NCBI GenBank assembly: GCA_016764635.1
Contig: JAESRM010000270.1
Span: 875-8,564 of the forward strand
Origin: Planctomycetota bacterium
Lineage (GTDB): Bacteria; Planctomycetota; UBA1135; GCA-002686595
Direction: 5' to 3'
DNA: 7,690 bases
The number at the start of each line of letters is the position of its first letter. The stretch's first letter is position 1. The notes below the pieces were generated by a model. It did not search any database. It was not told where the DNA came from and saw only the letters and a program-made list of their open reading frames with translations. The translations under genes and the position numbers were made by a program. Shown in pieces: positions 1-6,514 of the stretch.

Positions 1-1349
1 GACGGGGCGCGCATGGGGCGCGAGAGAAGTACCGAGTAAACTTCGCGCACTTGCTCTTCAAAGCCGCCTTTGATGTAGGCGTCGACCAGGGGGCGCACCA
101 TACCTTTGGCAGCATGCTGCAGGTGGGGCACGCAGATCTTCATCCATTCCTCACCGAACAACTCGGGCAGGAGAGCGATCGCGCGCTCCTGGTCCTTGAG
201 GGTCGGCATGGCCGCGAAGAGGCTCCAAAGTTCCGGGGACTCGGACGGGTCGGTCGGAATCGGAAGTTCGGAGATGGGGCGCAGGAGCTCCAGGGCGATT
301 TCGGGGGTTTCGCCCCGTTGGTCGCGCAGGAACAGCCAAATGGCCAAACGGTCTTGGGGCAGTTCGCTCTCGGAGGAGGCTGCCTCTTCCAAGGCGGCCA
401 AGCCCAATGCGGCCAGGGCTTCATCGGGGGTGTGACCCACGAACAGCTCTTTAACGCGGGTGTGCATGGCGGCCAAGTTGGGAGCCAGCTTGAGTGCGCG
501 CTCCAGGGTGGCCGTGGGGTCCTTGGCTTCGATCAAACGCGTGATCACCGCTTTGGTGGCTGAGCCGTTGACTTCGAACCACTCGGAGTTCTCGGCCAGC
601 TTGCGCGTCTTGCGCCACCATGCGGACCAGGCGCTGCCTTCGATGCCGATGCCCATCAGAGCATTGCGGACCTGGGCGCTAGTGGCCTTGCCAGCGTGAC
701 GGCTGACGATGGCTTGCAGAACTTCGAGCGGATCTGCTTTCGCTTGTTTCTTGAGTCCTTCCGGGTCGCGGAAGAAACGGGCTCGCAGGTCGGACTCGGG
801 CAGGGTCATGAAAATGTCCACGGCCGTACTCATAGGGAAGCGGTCTGAGCGGCCGTTGTGGAAGCGAATGCCCACTTCCATTTCGGAAGGGTACAGCTCG
901 GTCACAACGCCAAGGCCCCAACCGCCCGGGTGCAGGACGACCGTATCTTCGACCAACGCGCACATGCGAGAGAATTGACGCCAGGGACCACGCAGGTCCG
1001 CTGCGCCAGCTTGCAAGCCGGACAGGTCGCAGTAAGGCTGCCACCAAGATTCTTTGGACCACCCTGCGGTGGCATATTCCATGAGGAGTTCGGTCAATTC
1101 GCCGGGGTTGCCGCCAGCGATCAAGGCTTGACCGAGCAAACGTGCTCCGTCGGCCGAACGACCTTCTCCGTGCAAGGCTTTGGCGTGTTCAACGACCATC
1201 CCCATGCAGCGCGCAATGCGCTTCTTTTCGCCGGCCACCCGAAGGGCGGTTAGCAGGTCATCGATCGGCTGACTTTCAGCGATCTGTTCTTTCCAAACTT
1301 CATCGAAGGCATCCCAATTCTCACGGGCGACGAGGATCGACAGTGTCAT
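1..1349 (-). CDS. GreA-family transcription factor, chlamydial-type long N-terminal region (3' partial)
   Basis: Reading leftward from ATG at 1349-1347, the frame stays open for 449 codons to the window edge, so the C-terminus is missing. The best match I recognise is the extended N-terminal part of chlamydial-type GreA (about 715 residues). Shared landmarks are HPGGWGLGVV (residues 140-149; chlamydial form HxGGWGVGEV), a following beta-rich stretch, the RFFRDPEG segment (191-198; chlamydial RRFGDPD), a DPLEVLQAIV helix (206-215), and the Trp-rich segment SAWSAWWRKTRKL (239-251; chlamydial DWxRWW). Residues 265-449 look all-helical. GreA proteins bind in the RNA polymerase secondary channel and stimulate cleavage of backtracked RNA, but the coiled-coil and C-terminal domain that do this would lie beyond position 1, so that activity is inferred. 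There is no signal peptide or membrane segment. The start is supported by a natural-looking N-terminus; no Shine-Dalgarno is visible. It lies 193 bases downstream of the methyltransferase on the same strand. Alternative: a protein with only the N-terminal domain. Confidence 0.75.
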   Translation of the reverse strand, partial: MTLSILVARENWDAFDEVWKEQIAESQPIDDLLTALRVAGEKKRIARCMGMVVEHAKALHGEGRSADGARLLGQALIAGGNPGELTELLMEYATAGWSKESWWQPYCDLSGLQAGAADLRGPWRQFSRMCALVEDTVVLHPGGWGLGVVTELYPSEMEVGIRFHNGRSDRFPMSTAVDIFMTLPESDLRARFFRDPEGLKKQAKADPLEVLQAIVSRHAGKATSAQVRNALMGIGIEGSAWSAWWRKTRKLAENSEWFEVNGSATKAVITRLIEAKDPTATLERALKLAPNLAAMHTRVKELFVGHTPDEALAALGLAALEEAASSESELPQDRLAIWLFLRDQRGETPEIALELLRPISELPIPTDPSESPELWSLFAAMPTLKDQERAIALLPELFGEEWMKICVPHLQHAAKGMVRPLVDAYIKGGFEEQVREVYSVLLSRPMRAP

Positions 1350-1542
1350 AGCTGTGGCTTGTGGTTTCCGCTGGGTTAGCCGCAATCCTTCCCGCAGAAA
1401 ATGGAAGGACAAGGCCACGCCTCCACGTAATCCCATTGGATCACTGCGGAGGCGTAAACATATTGTGCATTGGACGGGCCTCGGGTTCCACCCCCCAATC
1501 TAGGAACTCCAATAACAGCTCCCGATGTTGGACCAGTTCGGG
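1350..1542. other. Intergenic gap between the two leftward genes
   Basis: This gap separates the methyltransferase stop from the GreA-family start. It holds the inverted repeat listed separately. Just after the methyltransferase stop there is a weak 5-bp inverted repeat (CCCGA/TCGGG, leftward sense, 12-base loop) with no T-tract, so it is not a convincing terminator. I find no clear -35/-10 pair. A leftward reading frame overlapping the methyltransferase end has no family resemblance and I do not call it a gene. Confidence 0.6.
1417..1455. repeat. 8-bp inverted repeat with nested 4-bp stem
   Basis: ACGCCTCC at 1417-1424 is perfectly complementary to GGAGGCGT at 1448-1455. Within the 23-base spacer, ATCC and GGAT flank a CATT tetraloop and could form a second small stem. 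No T-run follows on either strand, so a Rho-independent terminator is unlikely. It lies 68 bases upstream of the GreA-family start and could be a structured 5' leader or a protein-binding site. Function is unknown. Confidence 0.4.
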
Positions 1543-2712
1543 TCAGTCGTCGACCACACACAGCGCACCTTTGAGGTAGGCACTGCGCGGGAACTCGGGC
1601 CGCTGGGGGTGGTCAGGAGAGGCTCCCCAGACGTTTAGCAGGCGAATCGGACGTTCCGCCCGGCGTGCAGCCTGGAAGATGATGCCTAGGAAGCTGGGTA
1701 GATCCAGGGCTCCAGAGCACGAGAAGGTGGCCAGAATGCCCCCAGGGGCCAATCCCTCAAGGGCCAGGGTGTTGAAATCGGAGTACTTGCGCTTTCCTTC
1801 CTCCATGTTGCCATGGCCCCGAATCAGCTTGTGGGGGTCGAGAATAATCAGGTTAGGTCGGGTTTTCTCCTGGGGAAGCGCCCGTAGCACATGGAACGCG
1901 TCGGCATGTTCGCAGTCCACGTCGAGACCATTGCGCTCGGCCGCCTCCTGGGCACCGGCGAGGGCCACCTCATCCAAATCCACCGCACGCACCCTGCGTG
2001 CGCCGGCTTTGGCCGCATTTAGGGCGAATCCACCCCGGTTGCAGCACAGATCCAGCACGTTGCGGTCCCTGGCGAGGGCCGCCACCCGTTGGCGGTTGTC
2101 GCGTTGATCGCAGAACCAGCCTGTTTTGTGCCCGGTGGCGGTCATGACGGGATAGCTCACGCCATTCTCGTTGATCCATACCTTGGCAGGTGCCACGCCG
2201 TCCATTGCAGGCTGGGAACCTTCGGCGATGGCCGCCCCTTGGGGGAAGCGGTGCAGGATCTTGGCGCCAGGGATCAGCTCGCCCAGGGCCCAAGCCACGT
2301 CATCGCGCATGTTCCAAAAACCCAGTGAGTGATATTCGCACACAAGGTTGCCGGCGAAGTGGTCCACGATCAGCCCCGAGAGGTCATCGCCCTCGGCGAA
2401 CACGGCACGCCAAGCGTCCGTGGTCTCGGGCAAGCGCAGCACGCGGCGGCGCAGGCGCAGGGCCTCCGATAGCTTTTGCAGCAGGAACTTCTTGGGGTGA
2501 TCCATGGCCGTCTTGCGGCCGCGGTTCAGGACCCGCAGGCGAATGTCGCTGGCACCGTTGTAAAGAGCGTGGCCGGCAAACCTGTCGCTGGCGTCGATCA
2601 CTTCGACCAAACTGCCATCTTCCAGGCCATGGGCGTGTTCCACTTGACGTCCAAAGACCCAGGGTCCAGGGGGCAAACGATCGGCAAGCATGCGTACAAC
2701 GGGGAGTTTCAT
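1543..2712 (-). CDS. Class I SAM-dependent RNA methyltransferase, RlmI family (PUA + Rossmann)
   Basis: The product is 389 residues, close to RlmI (about 396), which makes m5C1962 in 23S rRNA. Residues 1-65 form the PUA domain, with PPGPWVFGRQVE (14-25), EDGSLVEVID (31-40) and SDIRLRVLNRG (55-65). The central part contains TGHKTGWFCDQRDNR (193-207), matching the family's GHKTGxxxDQRxxR. SAM motif I is VLDLCCNRGGFALNAAKAGA (219-238), followed by the acidic-loop motif VRAVDLDE (241-248). Motif IV is LDPHKL (291-296), where the family normally has DPPKF. The conserved CSG is at 332-334, and the C-terminus ends in SPDHP...YLKGALCVV as expected. The protein should be cytoplasmic. I chose ATG at 2712 because the PUA domain begins there; the frame is open to an ATG at 2901, adding 63 residues that do not look like RlmI. 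There is no clear Shine-Dalgarno. The exact target base is not provable from sequence. Confidence 0.88.
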   Translation of the reverse strand: MKLPVVRMLADRLPPGPWVFGRQVEHAHGLEDGSLVEVIDASDRFAGHALYNGASDIRLRVLNRGRKTAMDHPKKFLLQKLSEALRLRRRVLRLPETTDAWRAVFAEGDDLSGLIVDHFAGNLVCEYHSLGFWNMRDDVAWALGELIPGAKILHRFPQGAAIAEGSQPAMDGVAPAKVWINENGVSYPVMTATGHKTGWFCDQRDNRQRVAALARDRNVLDLCCNRGGFALNAAKAGARRVRAVDLDEVALAGAQEAAERNGLDVDCEHADAFHVLRALPQEKTRPNLIILDPHKLIRGHGNMEEGKRKYSDFNTLALEGLAPGGILATFSCSGALDLPSFLGIIFQAARRAERPIRLLNVWGASPDHPQRPEFPRSAYLKGALCVVDD

Positions 2713-2754
2713 GGGCGCAGGGTAGCGCAAGCGGCCCGCCAATGCGACGGCTAG

Positions 2755-2773
2755 AAGCGCACCCACGGCGCTT
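2755..2773 (-). repeat. 6-bp inverted repeat in methyltransferase leader
   Basis: AAGCGC (2755-2760) and GCGCTT (2768-2773) form a perfect 6-bp stem around a 7-base loop, 43 bases upstream of the methyltransferase ATG. It could fold in the leader RNA. A stem this short can arise by chance in GC-rich DNA. Confidence 0.25.
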
Positions 2774-2906
2774 ATCAGGGCTTTGAACAGGATCGTCTCA
2801 GGTCGATATGGGTTCCGGCAGCCACTCGCAAAACCCCGGGAGCCCTTCCAGCCACCAACCAGCAGTCCCACACATGCCTGGATTCGTGCCCGAATGGGCA
2901 TTTGGC

Positions 2907-2940
2907 CGACCTGGAGCCCTGATCGGGTCGACCTGGAGCC
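2907..2940. repeat. Pair of 12-bp direct repeats, candidate operator
   Basis: CGACCTGGAGCC occurs at 2907-2918 and again, perfectly, at 2929-2940. The start-to-start distance is 22 bases, near two helical turns, so a dimeric regulator could bind both copies on one face of the DNA. The second copy overlaps the 8-bp palindrome GGTCGACC (2926-2933). The location between divergent genes suits an operator, but no regulator gene is in the window. Function is inferred from position and spacing only. Confidence 0.45.
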
Positions 2941-3063
2941 GCTTTGGGAAGTGATTTATTTGAGCGGTCTGGGGGGAGCGGATGCGTAGCCTTCGAGCCC
3001 CGACCCATCTATGCTTTCTCATACGGGCGCACTCCCAGCCCCAAACCCAGAACATCAGACCCC

Positions 3064-5193
3064 ATGATCGCTTCCCTATTATTGCAAGGCGTGGCCCTTG
3101 TCGGCGGCACCGTGCACTCCATGGTGCCCGGCCAAACTCCCCAAATTCAGACCATCTGGATCGAGGACCAAACCATCCGCGGGGTGGGCGCGGACCTGGT
3201 GCTGCCCGAAGGCTGCGAACGCATCGACATTCAAGGGCTGCACGTCATCCCGGGCCTGATCGACGGCATGGTCAATCACGATCCGGAGCACGATGCCCTC
3301 TACCTGGCCTCTGGCGTCACCTTCGTCCGGGACTCAGGAAACGACCTGGCCGGCATTCTCTCGCAAAAGCAGGCCATCTACCGGGATCGCACCCCGGGAC
3401 CGGACCTCTATATATGTGGCCAGGTTTTTGACGGCATGCAAAGCTCCATGACCGACTCGCTGCGCTTGGCCAACGCCCATGTGGTGCCGCCGATCATCAA
3501 CGGCATTGTGGAGCGCCTGGCGGAGGTCGAAGCCAGCCTGGAGTACCTGTCCTTCATGGCCACCCTGCCCCAGGAACCCTGGCAGGCCCTGGTGGGGGAA
3601 GCCCGCAAGAACCAAATGCCCGTTTGGGGCCCCCTGCCCAATGGCGTGGATTTGGAGCAAGCCACCCGCATCGGCCAAGCCGGCTTCTTTGGCATGCAAG
3701 CCCTGCTTCCCGCGGGCTTGGACTGGCGCAATGCGACCCTGACCGCGGTCGGGCCCCAAATCGAAATCCTCGCCGAATCGGGCGCCGGGCTGACACCGAT
3801 CATGAATGGCTACGCGCGCATGCTCGCGCAGCACTCTATGGAGGACGGACTGGCGTGGCTCAGCCCCCTTTACGAGTCCCCTTGGCGTGTGGAGCTCGAG
3901 CAATGGTCCGAAGGCCTGCAAGGTGAAGCGCGCACCAGTTTGGAGCGTGTGGCAGGCGTTCAAAGTCAAGTGCTGCTCGCGCTGCACCAATCCAAAGCCA
4001 CCCTGATCCCCGGCAGCGCAGCGCCCAATTCTTGGATCATGCCCGGTGTTGGACTCGTGGATGAACTTCAACTTTGGGCCGCCGCAGGCATTCCCAACGC
4101 GGACGTTCTGGCCTACGCCACCCAAGGTGCCGCCACCGTTCTCGGTGTCGCAGACCGCCGCGGTTCGATCGAGGTTGGCAAGCTCGCTGACTTGGTGGTG
4201 CTCGGCTCCGACCCCTTGAAAAGCCTCCAGGCCCTCAAACAACCCGAAATCGTCGTTCAACGCGGACGCTTGTTCGAGCGTTCCGACCTGATGGAGCGCT
4301 TGGACAACCTGGCGGCCACCCAAACGAAAGTGCGCGAAGAACTCGCGCGCGACATTGTCGTAGCCGCACCCAGCGTTTCCGAGGGCGACCTCGTCCTGCA
4401 AGGTCAAGCCGAAACGTGGGCCTTGGGCAACCGCATTGCGGTCGAGCACTTCATGGTGCGCCGCCTGGGTCAGGACCGCTGGCTTTACGCCACGCGCATG
4501 GTCTATCCCGCCACGGCGGGGGATAAGGGTCGCGAGGTGCAGTTGGCCCAGATCATGAACAACGACATGCTCGAACAATTCGACCTGCGCATCTCTGACA
4601 TCGGCTTGCAAGCGCCCGACCTCGAGGACCAGCCCGAGCCCCTGCCCGCAGACGCCCCCGAGGTGATTGTGGACCCCGACCTGCCCACGGCCAAACCCGC
4701 CCAGGAAAATGGGGGGGCCCCGGAAGCTCTCAACATCATGCAGGTGCGCGGTCGACTCGTGGAGGGCACTAGCATCATGAGCATCGAACGGCGCTTGGAT
4801 GGCATGTTCCTGAGCAACCTGCGCGTGCGCGACGTGCTCGCCTCGGTGGACGTCTCGCTGATCCTCAACGGTTTGGTCGCCGCGAGACACTTCCCCCAGG
4901 GAACCAGTTTCGTGGTTTCCTTCGAAGGCCAAGCCCTCGAGCCGTTTACCGACAAGTGGCACTTGGCGATTCGCGAAGGCGATCACCTGCTGCAATTGCG
5001 AACCACCCAAGGCAATCTGGCCTACGGGTTCGACAGCGCAGGACGCCCCTTGTTTGCTGCCCGCGAACAGGGCAAGTCACGGCTTTCCGCCATCCTGCTT
5101 GAAGGCGTCAGCACTTTCGGAGGCCCCGGCCTGGGTTTGCCTCCCGTGCGCGTGTTTGTGCCGGAGGCCACCGAAGCTTCAGCGCCCAAATAG
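3064..5193 (+). CDS. Amidohydrolase-fold protein lacking the usual metal ligands, with long C-terminal extension
   Basis: The product is 709 residues. Residues 1-400 resemble metal-dependent amidohydrolases of the imidazolonepropionase-like/prolidase group: LLLQGVALVGGTVH (5-18), a HVIPGLID segment (60-67), SGVTFVRDSG (83-92), and the C-terminal signature GSIEVGKLADLVVLGSDPL (367-385). The expected active-site residues are absent. The HxH after PGLID is M69-V70-N71; the mid-barrel VHAH-like segment reads PVWGPLPNG (186-194); the IEHG-like segment reads FFGMQ (208-212); and the GTDA catalytic aspartate is Ala in GSAA (317-320). Hydrolase activity is therefore doubtful. Residues 405-430 are helical. 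The remainder (about 432-709) looks beta-rich, interrupted by an acidic, proline-rich linker (about 517-553) that includes a run of seven G at 4711-4717; I do not recognise it. There is no signal peptide. ATG 3064 is chosen because the family fold begins there; the frame is open back to 2944. No Shine-Dalgarno is visible. Confidence 0.8.
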   Translation: MIASLLLQGVALVGGTVHSMVPGQTPQIQTIWIEDQTIRGVGADLVLPEGCERIDIQGLHVIPGLIDGMVNHDPEHDALYLASGVTFVRDSGNDLAGILSQKQAIYRDRTPGPDLYICGQVFDGMQSSMTDSLRLANAHVVPPIINGIVERLAEVEASLEYLSFMATLPQEPWQALVGEARKNQMPVWGPLPNGVDLEQATRIGQAGFFGMQALLPAGLDWRNATLTAVGPQIEILAESGAGLTPIMNGYARMLAQHSMEDGLAWLSPLYESPWRVELEQWSEGLQGEARTSLERVAGVQSQVLLALHQSKATLIPGSAAPNSWIMPGVGLVDELQLWAAAGIPNADVLAYATQGAATVLGVADRRGSIEVGKLADLVVLGSDPLKSLQALKQPEIVVQRGRLFERSDLMERLDNLAATQTKVREELARDIVVAAPSVSEGDLVLQGQAETWALGNRIAVEHFMVRRLGQDRWLYATRMVYPATAGDKGREVQLAQIMNNDMLEQFDLRISDIGLQAPDLEDQPEPLPADAPEVIVDPDLPTAKPAQENGGAPEALNIMQVRGRLVEGTSIMSIERRLDGMFLSNLRVRDVLASVDVSLILNGLVAARHFPQGTSFVVSFEGQALEPFTDKWHLAIREGDHLLQLRTTQGNLAYGFDSAGRPLFAAREQGKSRLSAILLEGVSTFGGPGLGLPPVRVFVPEATEASAPK

Positions 5194-5224
5194 GCCCACA
5201 TCCGGACCTGATCGCCGCTAGGAT

Positions 5225-5259
5225 GGGGCGCGCCAGGGGCTCTTCCCCTCGCACGCCCC
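5225..5259 (+). promoter_or_regulatory. GC-rich hairpin upstream of the dihydrouridine synthase start
   Basis: The arms 5225-5239 and 5245-5259 are complementary at 13 of 15 positions around a CTCTT loop: outer stem GGGGCG/CGCCCC, inner stem AGGGG/CCCCT, with two mismatches between. It lies 31 bases after the amidohydrolase-like stop and 11 bases before ATG 5271. No T-tract follows, so it is not a standard intrinsic terminator. It may protect the downstream transcript end, pause polymerase, or affect initiation. Its presence argues that ATG 5223 is not the start. Confidence 0.5.
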
Positions 5260-5270
5260 AGAACTCGCCC

Positions 5271-6500
5271 ATGGAATCCGCCAAGCCCGATGGGCCCTAC
5301 CCGCTAGGTCGCTGCGTCAGCGATTTGAACGCACCGGTCCCCGTGGCCGGGGCGGACGAATTCAAAGCGCTCGAACTGGGCGCCCTCAAGATTTGGCCCC
5401 CGGTTGTTTTGGCGCCCATGGCGGGCGTCACCAATCTGCCCTTCCGCGCCATGTGCCGGGATTACGGCGCTGGATTGTTCCTTTCTGAGATGATCACCGC
5501 CCGCGGTTTCCTGCTGGGCAATCGCCTTTCGGTCCTGCTGGCTTCCTCCGATCCGAGCGAGAGTCCGCGCTCGGTCCAGGTCTACGGCTCCGACCCTAAA
5601 GACTTGGGCGAAATGGTTCGTGCTCTTGTGGCTGAAGGCGTGGACCATCTGGATATCAATTTTGGATGCCCCGTGCCCAAGGTCACGCGCTCTGGCAATG
5701 GCAGCGCCATCCCCGTCAAGCCGCGCTTGATGGCGCGCCTGCTCTCGTCCATGGTTCGCAACGCCGGCGACGTGCCGATCACCGTCAAAATGCGCATGGG
5801 CATCGATGACGATTTGATCACCTATCTGGAGGCCGGTCGCGTGGCCCAAGAAGAAGGCGTGAGCGCGGTCGGCTTGCACGGACGCACCGCATCCCAGCTG
5901 TACTCAGGCGAAGCGGATTGGAACTGCATCGGCGAACTCAAAGCCAGTTTGGATATTCCGGTGCTCGGCAACGGGGATATTTGGGAGAGCTGGGACGCCT
6001 TGCGCATGATGCGCGAAACCGGATGCGATGGGGTCATAGTGGGTCGCGGCTGCTTGGGACGTCCCTGGTTGTTCCGCGAACTGGCCCAGGTATTCGACGG
6101 GCAATTGCCCGAGGACCCGCCCGGCCTGGCCGAAATCGTGAACGTGATGGAAGACCATGCTCGACGCCTGTGCGAGTTCTTCGGTGAAGTGATGGGCATG
6201 CGTCAAATGCGCAAATGGGTCTCCTGGTACACCAAAGGATTCACGGGCAGCGCTTCCCTGCGCGCCGGGTTGCGCGACCTGAACCGCCTCGATCAGATTC
6301 GCCCGCTCTTCGACGGCGTCGATTTATCCGAAGCTTTCCCGCGTCGCGCCCTGCGCATCGGCCGCGCCAAAGGCAGCAAAAAGCAAAAGGTCAAACTGCC
6401 CGAAGGCTTTCTGAATGATCTGCAAGACGACACGCCTCCGCGCGGCCCACACACCTTGGCTGAAATCGAGGAATGGGAGCGCTCCCTTCAAGGGGGCTGA
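5271..6500 (+). CDS. tRNA-dihydrouridine synthase, DusB-like (actinobacterial type)
   Basis: This 409-residue FMN enzyme reduces uridine to dihydrouridine in the tRNA D-loop using NADPH. The TIM-barrel motifs are all present: LAPMAGVTNLPFR (47-59, FMN binding), QVYGSDP (103-109), DINFGCPVPKVTR (128-140) with catalytic Cys133, ITVKMRMGIDDD (170-181) with Lys173, GLHGRT (201-206), VLGNGDIW (231-238) and VGRGCLGRPWLF (257-268). The Dus-specific helical C-terminal domain follows, with MRKWVSWYTKGF (313-324). The GCPVPKVTR loop, YSGEADW (211-217) and the LPEGFLNDLQDD tail (376-387) are those of actinobacterial Dus enzymes rather than E. coli DusB (GCPAKKVNR). ATG 5271 is preferred over ATG 5223 because a GC hairpin occupies 5225-5259. 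Even so, about 35 residues precede the barrel with no family match, and a GTG near 5343 is possible. The flavoprotein gene follows after 14 bases. Confidence 0.93.
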   Translation: MESAKPDGPYPLGRCVSDLNAPVPVAGADEFKALELGALKIWPPVVLAPMAGVTNLPFRAMCRDYGAGLFLSEMITARGFLLGNRLSVLLASSDPSESPRSVQVYGSDPKDLGEMVRALVAEGVDHLDINFGCPVPKVTRSGNGSAIPVKPRLMARLLSSMVRNAGDVPITVKMRMGIDDDLITYLEAGRVAQEEGVSAVGLHGRTASQLYSGEADWNCIGELKASLDIPVLGNGDIWESWDALRMMRETGCDGVIVGRGCLGRPWLFRELAQVFDGQLPEDPPGLAEIVNVMEDHARRLCEFFGEVMGMRQMRKWVSWYTKGFTGSASLRAGLRDLNRLDQIRPLFDGVDLSEAFPRRALRIGRAKGSKKQKVKLPEGFLNDLQDDTPPRGPHTLAEIEEWERSLQGG

Positions 6501-6514
6501 CCCCACACAATACA

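Larger units (their letters stand above)
2713..3063. promoter_or_regulatory. Divergent intergenic region with probable promoters for both gene groups
   Basis: This 351-base stretch separates the leftward methyltransferase from the rightward amidohydrolase-like gene, so it should hold promoters in both directions. It contains a 12-bp direct repeat (2907-2918, 2929-2940), overlapping palindromes (2882-2900) and a 6-bp inverted repeat in the methyltransferase leader (AAGCGC 2755-2760, GCGCTT 2768-2773, 7-base loop). The only AT-rich patch is about 2951-2961, a candidate -10 area, but I cannot assign a convincing -35/-10 pair on either strand. Both flanking genes have longer in-frame openings into this region (from 2901 leftward and 2944 rightward); I treat these as untranslated because neither extension matches its family. 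Confidence 0.5.

Noticed and set aside
51..563. Rightward open frame of 170 codons at the left edge
   Set aside because: It is antisense to the GreA-family frame, which has recognisable motifs over the same interval.
1518..1542. Possible intrinsic terminator after the methyltransferase
   Set aside because: The stem is only 5 bp with a 12-base loop and lacks a T-tract.
1376..1561. Leftward 61-codon frame in the gap between the methyltransferase and GreA-family genes
   Set aside because: It overlaps the methyltransferase end, has no start signal and matches nothing I recognise.
2944..3063. 40-residue N-terminal extension of the amidohydrolase-like protein from ATG 2944
   Set aside because: It has no signal-peptide character or family match, and the fold begins naturally at 3064.
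4711..4717. Run of seven G as a programmed frameshift site
   Set aside because: The frame continues in register into the rest of the protein and no alternative product is evident; it lies in a low-complexity linker.
3334..5010. Long leftward open frame of 558 codons antisense to the amidohydrolase-like gene
   Set aside because: It mirrors the codon structure of the GC-rich gene opposite, is Gly/His/Gln-rich with no domain signature, and the sense frame has clear family motifs.
5304..5879. Leftward open frame of 191 codons inside the dihydrouridine synthase gene
   Set aside because: It lies opposite the catalytic core motifs; its His/Ala/Gly-rich content is typical of an antisense shadow.
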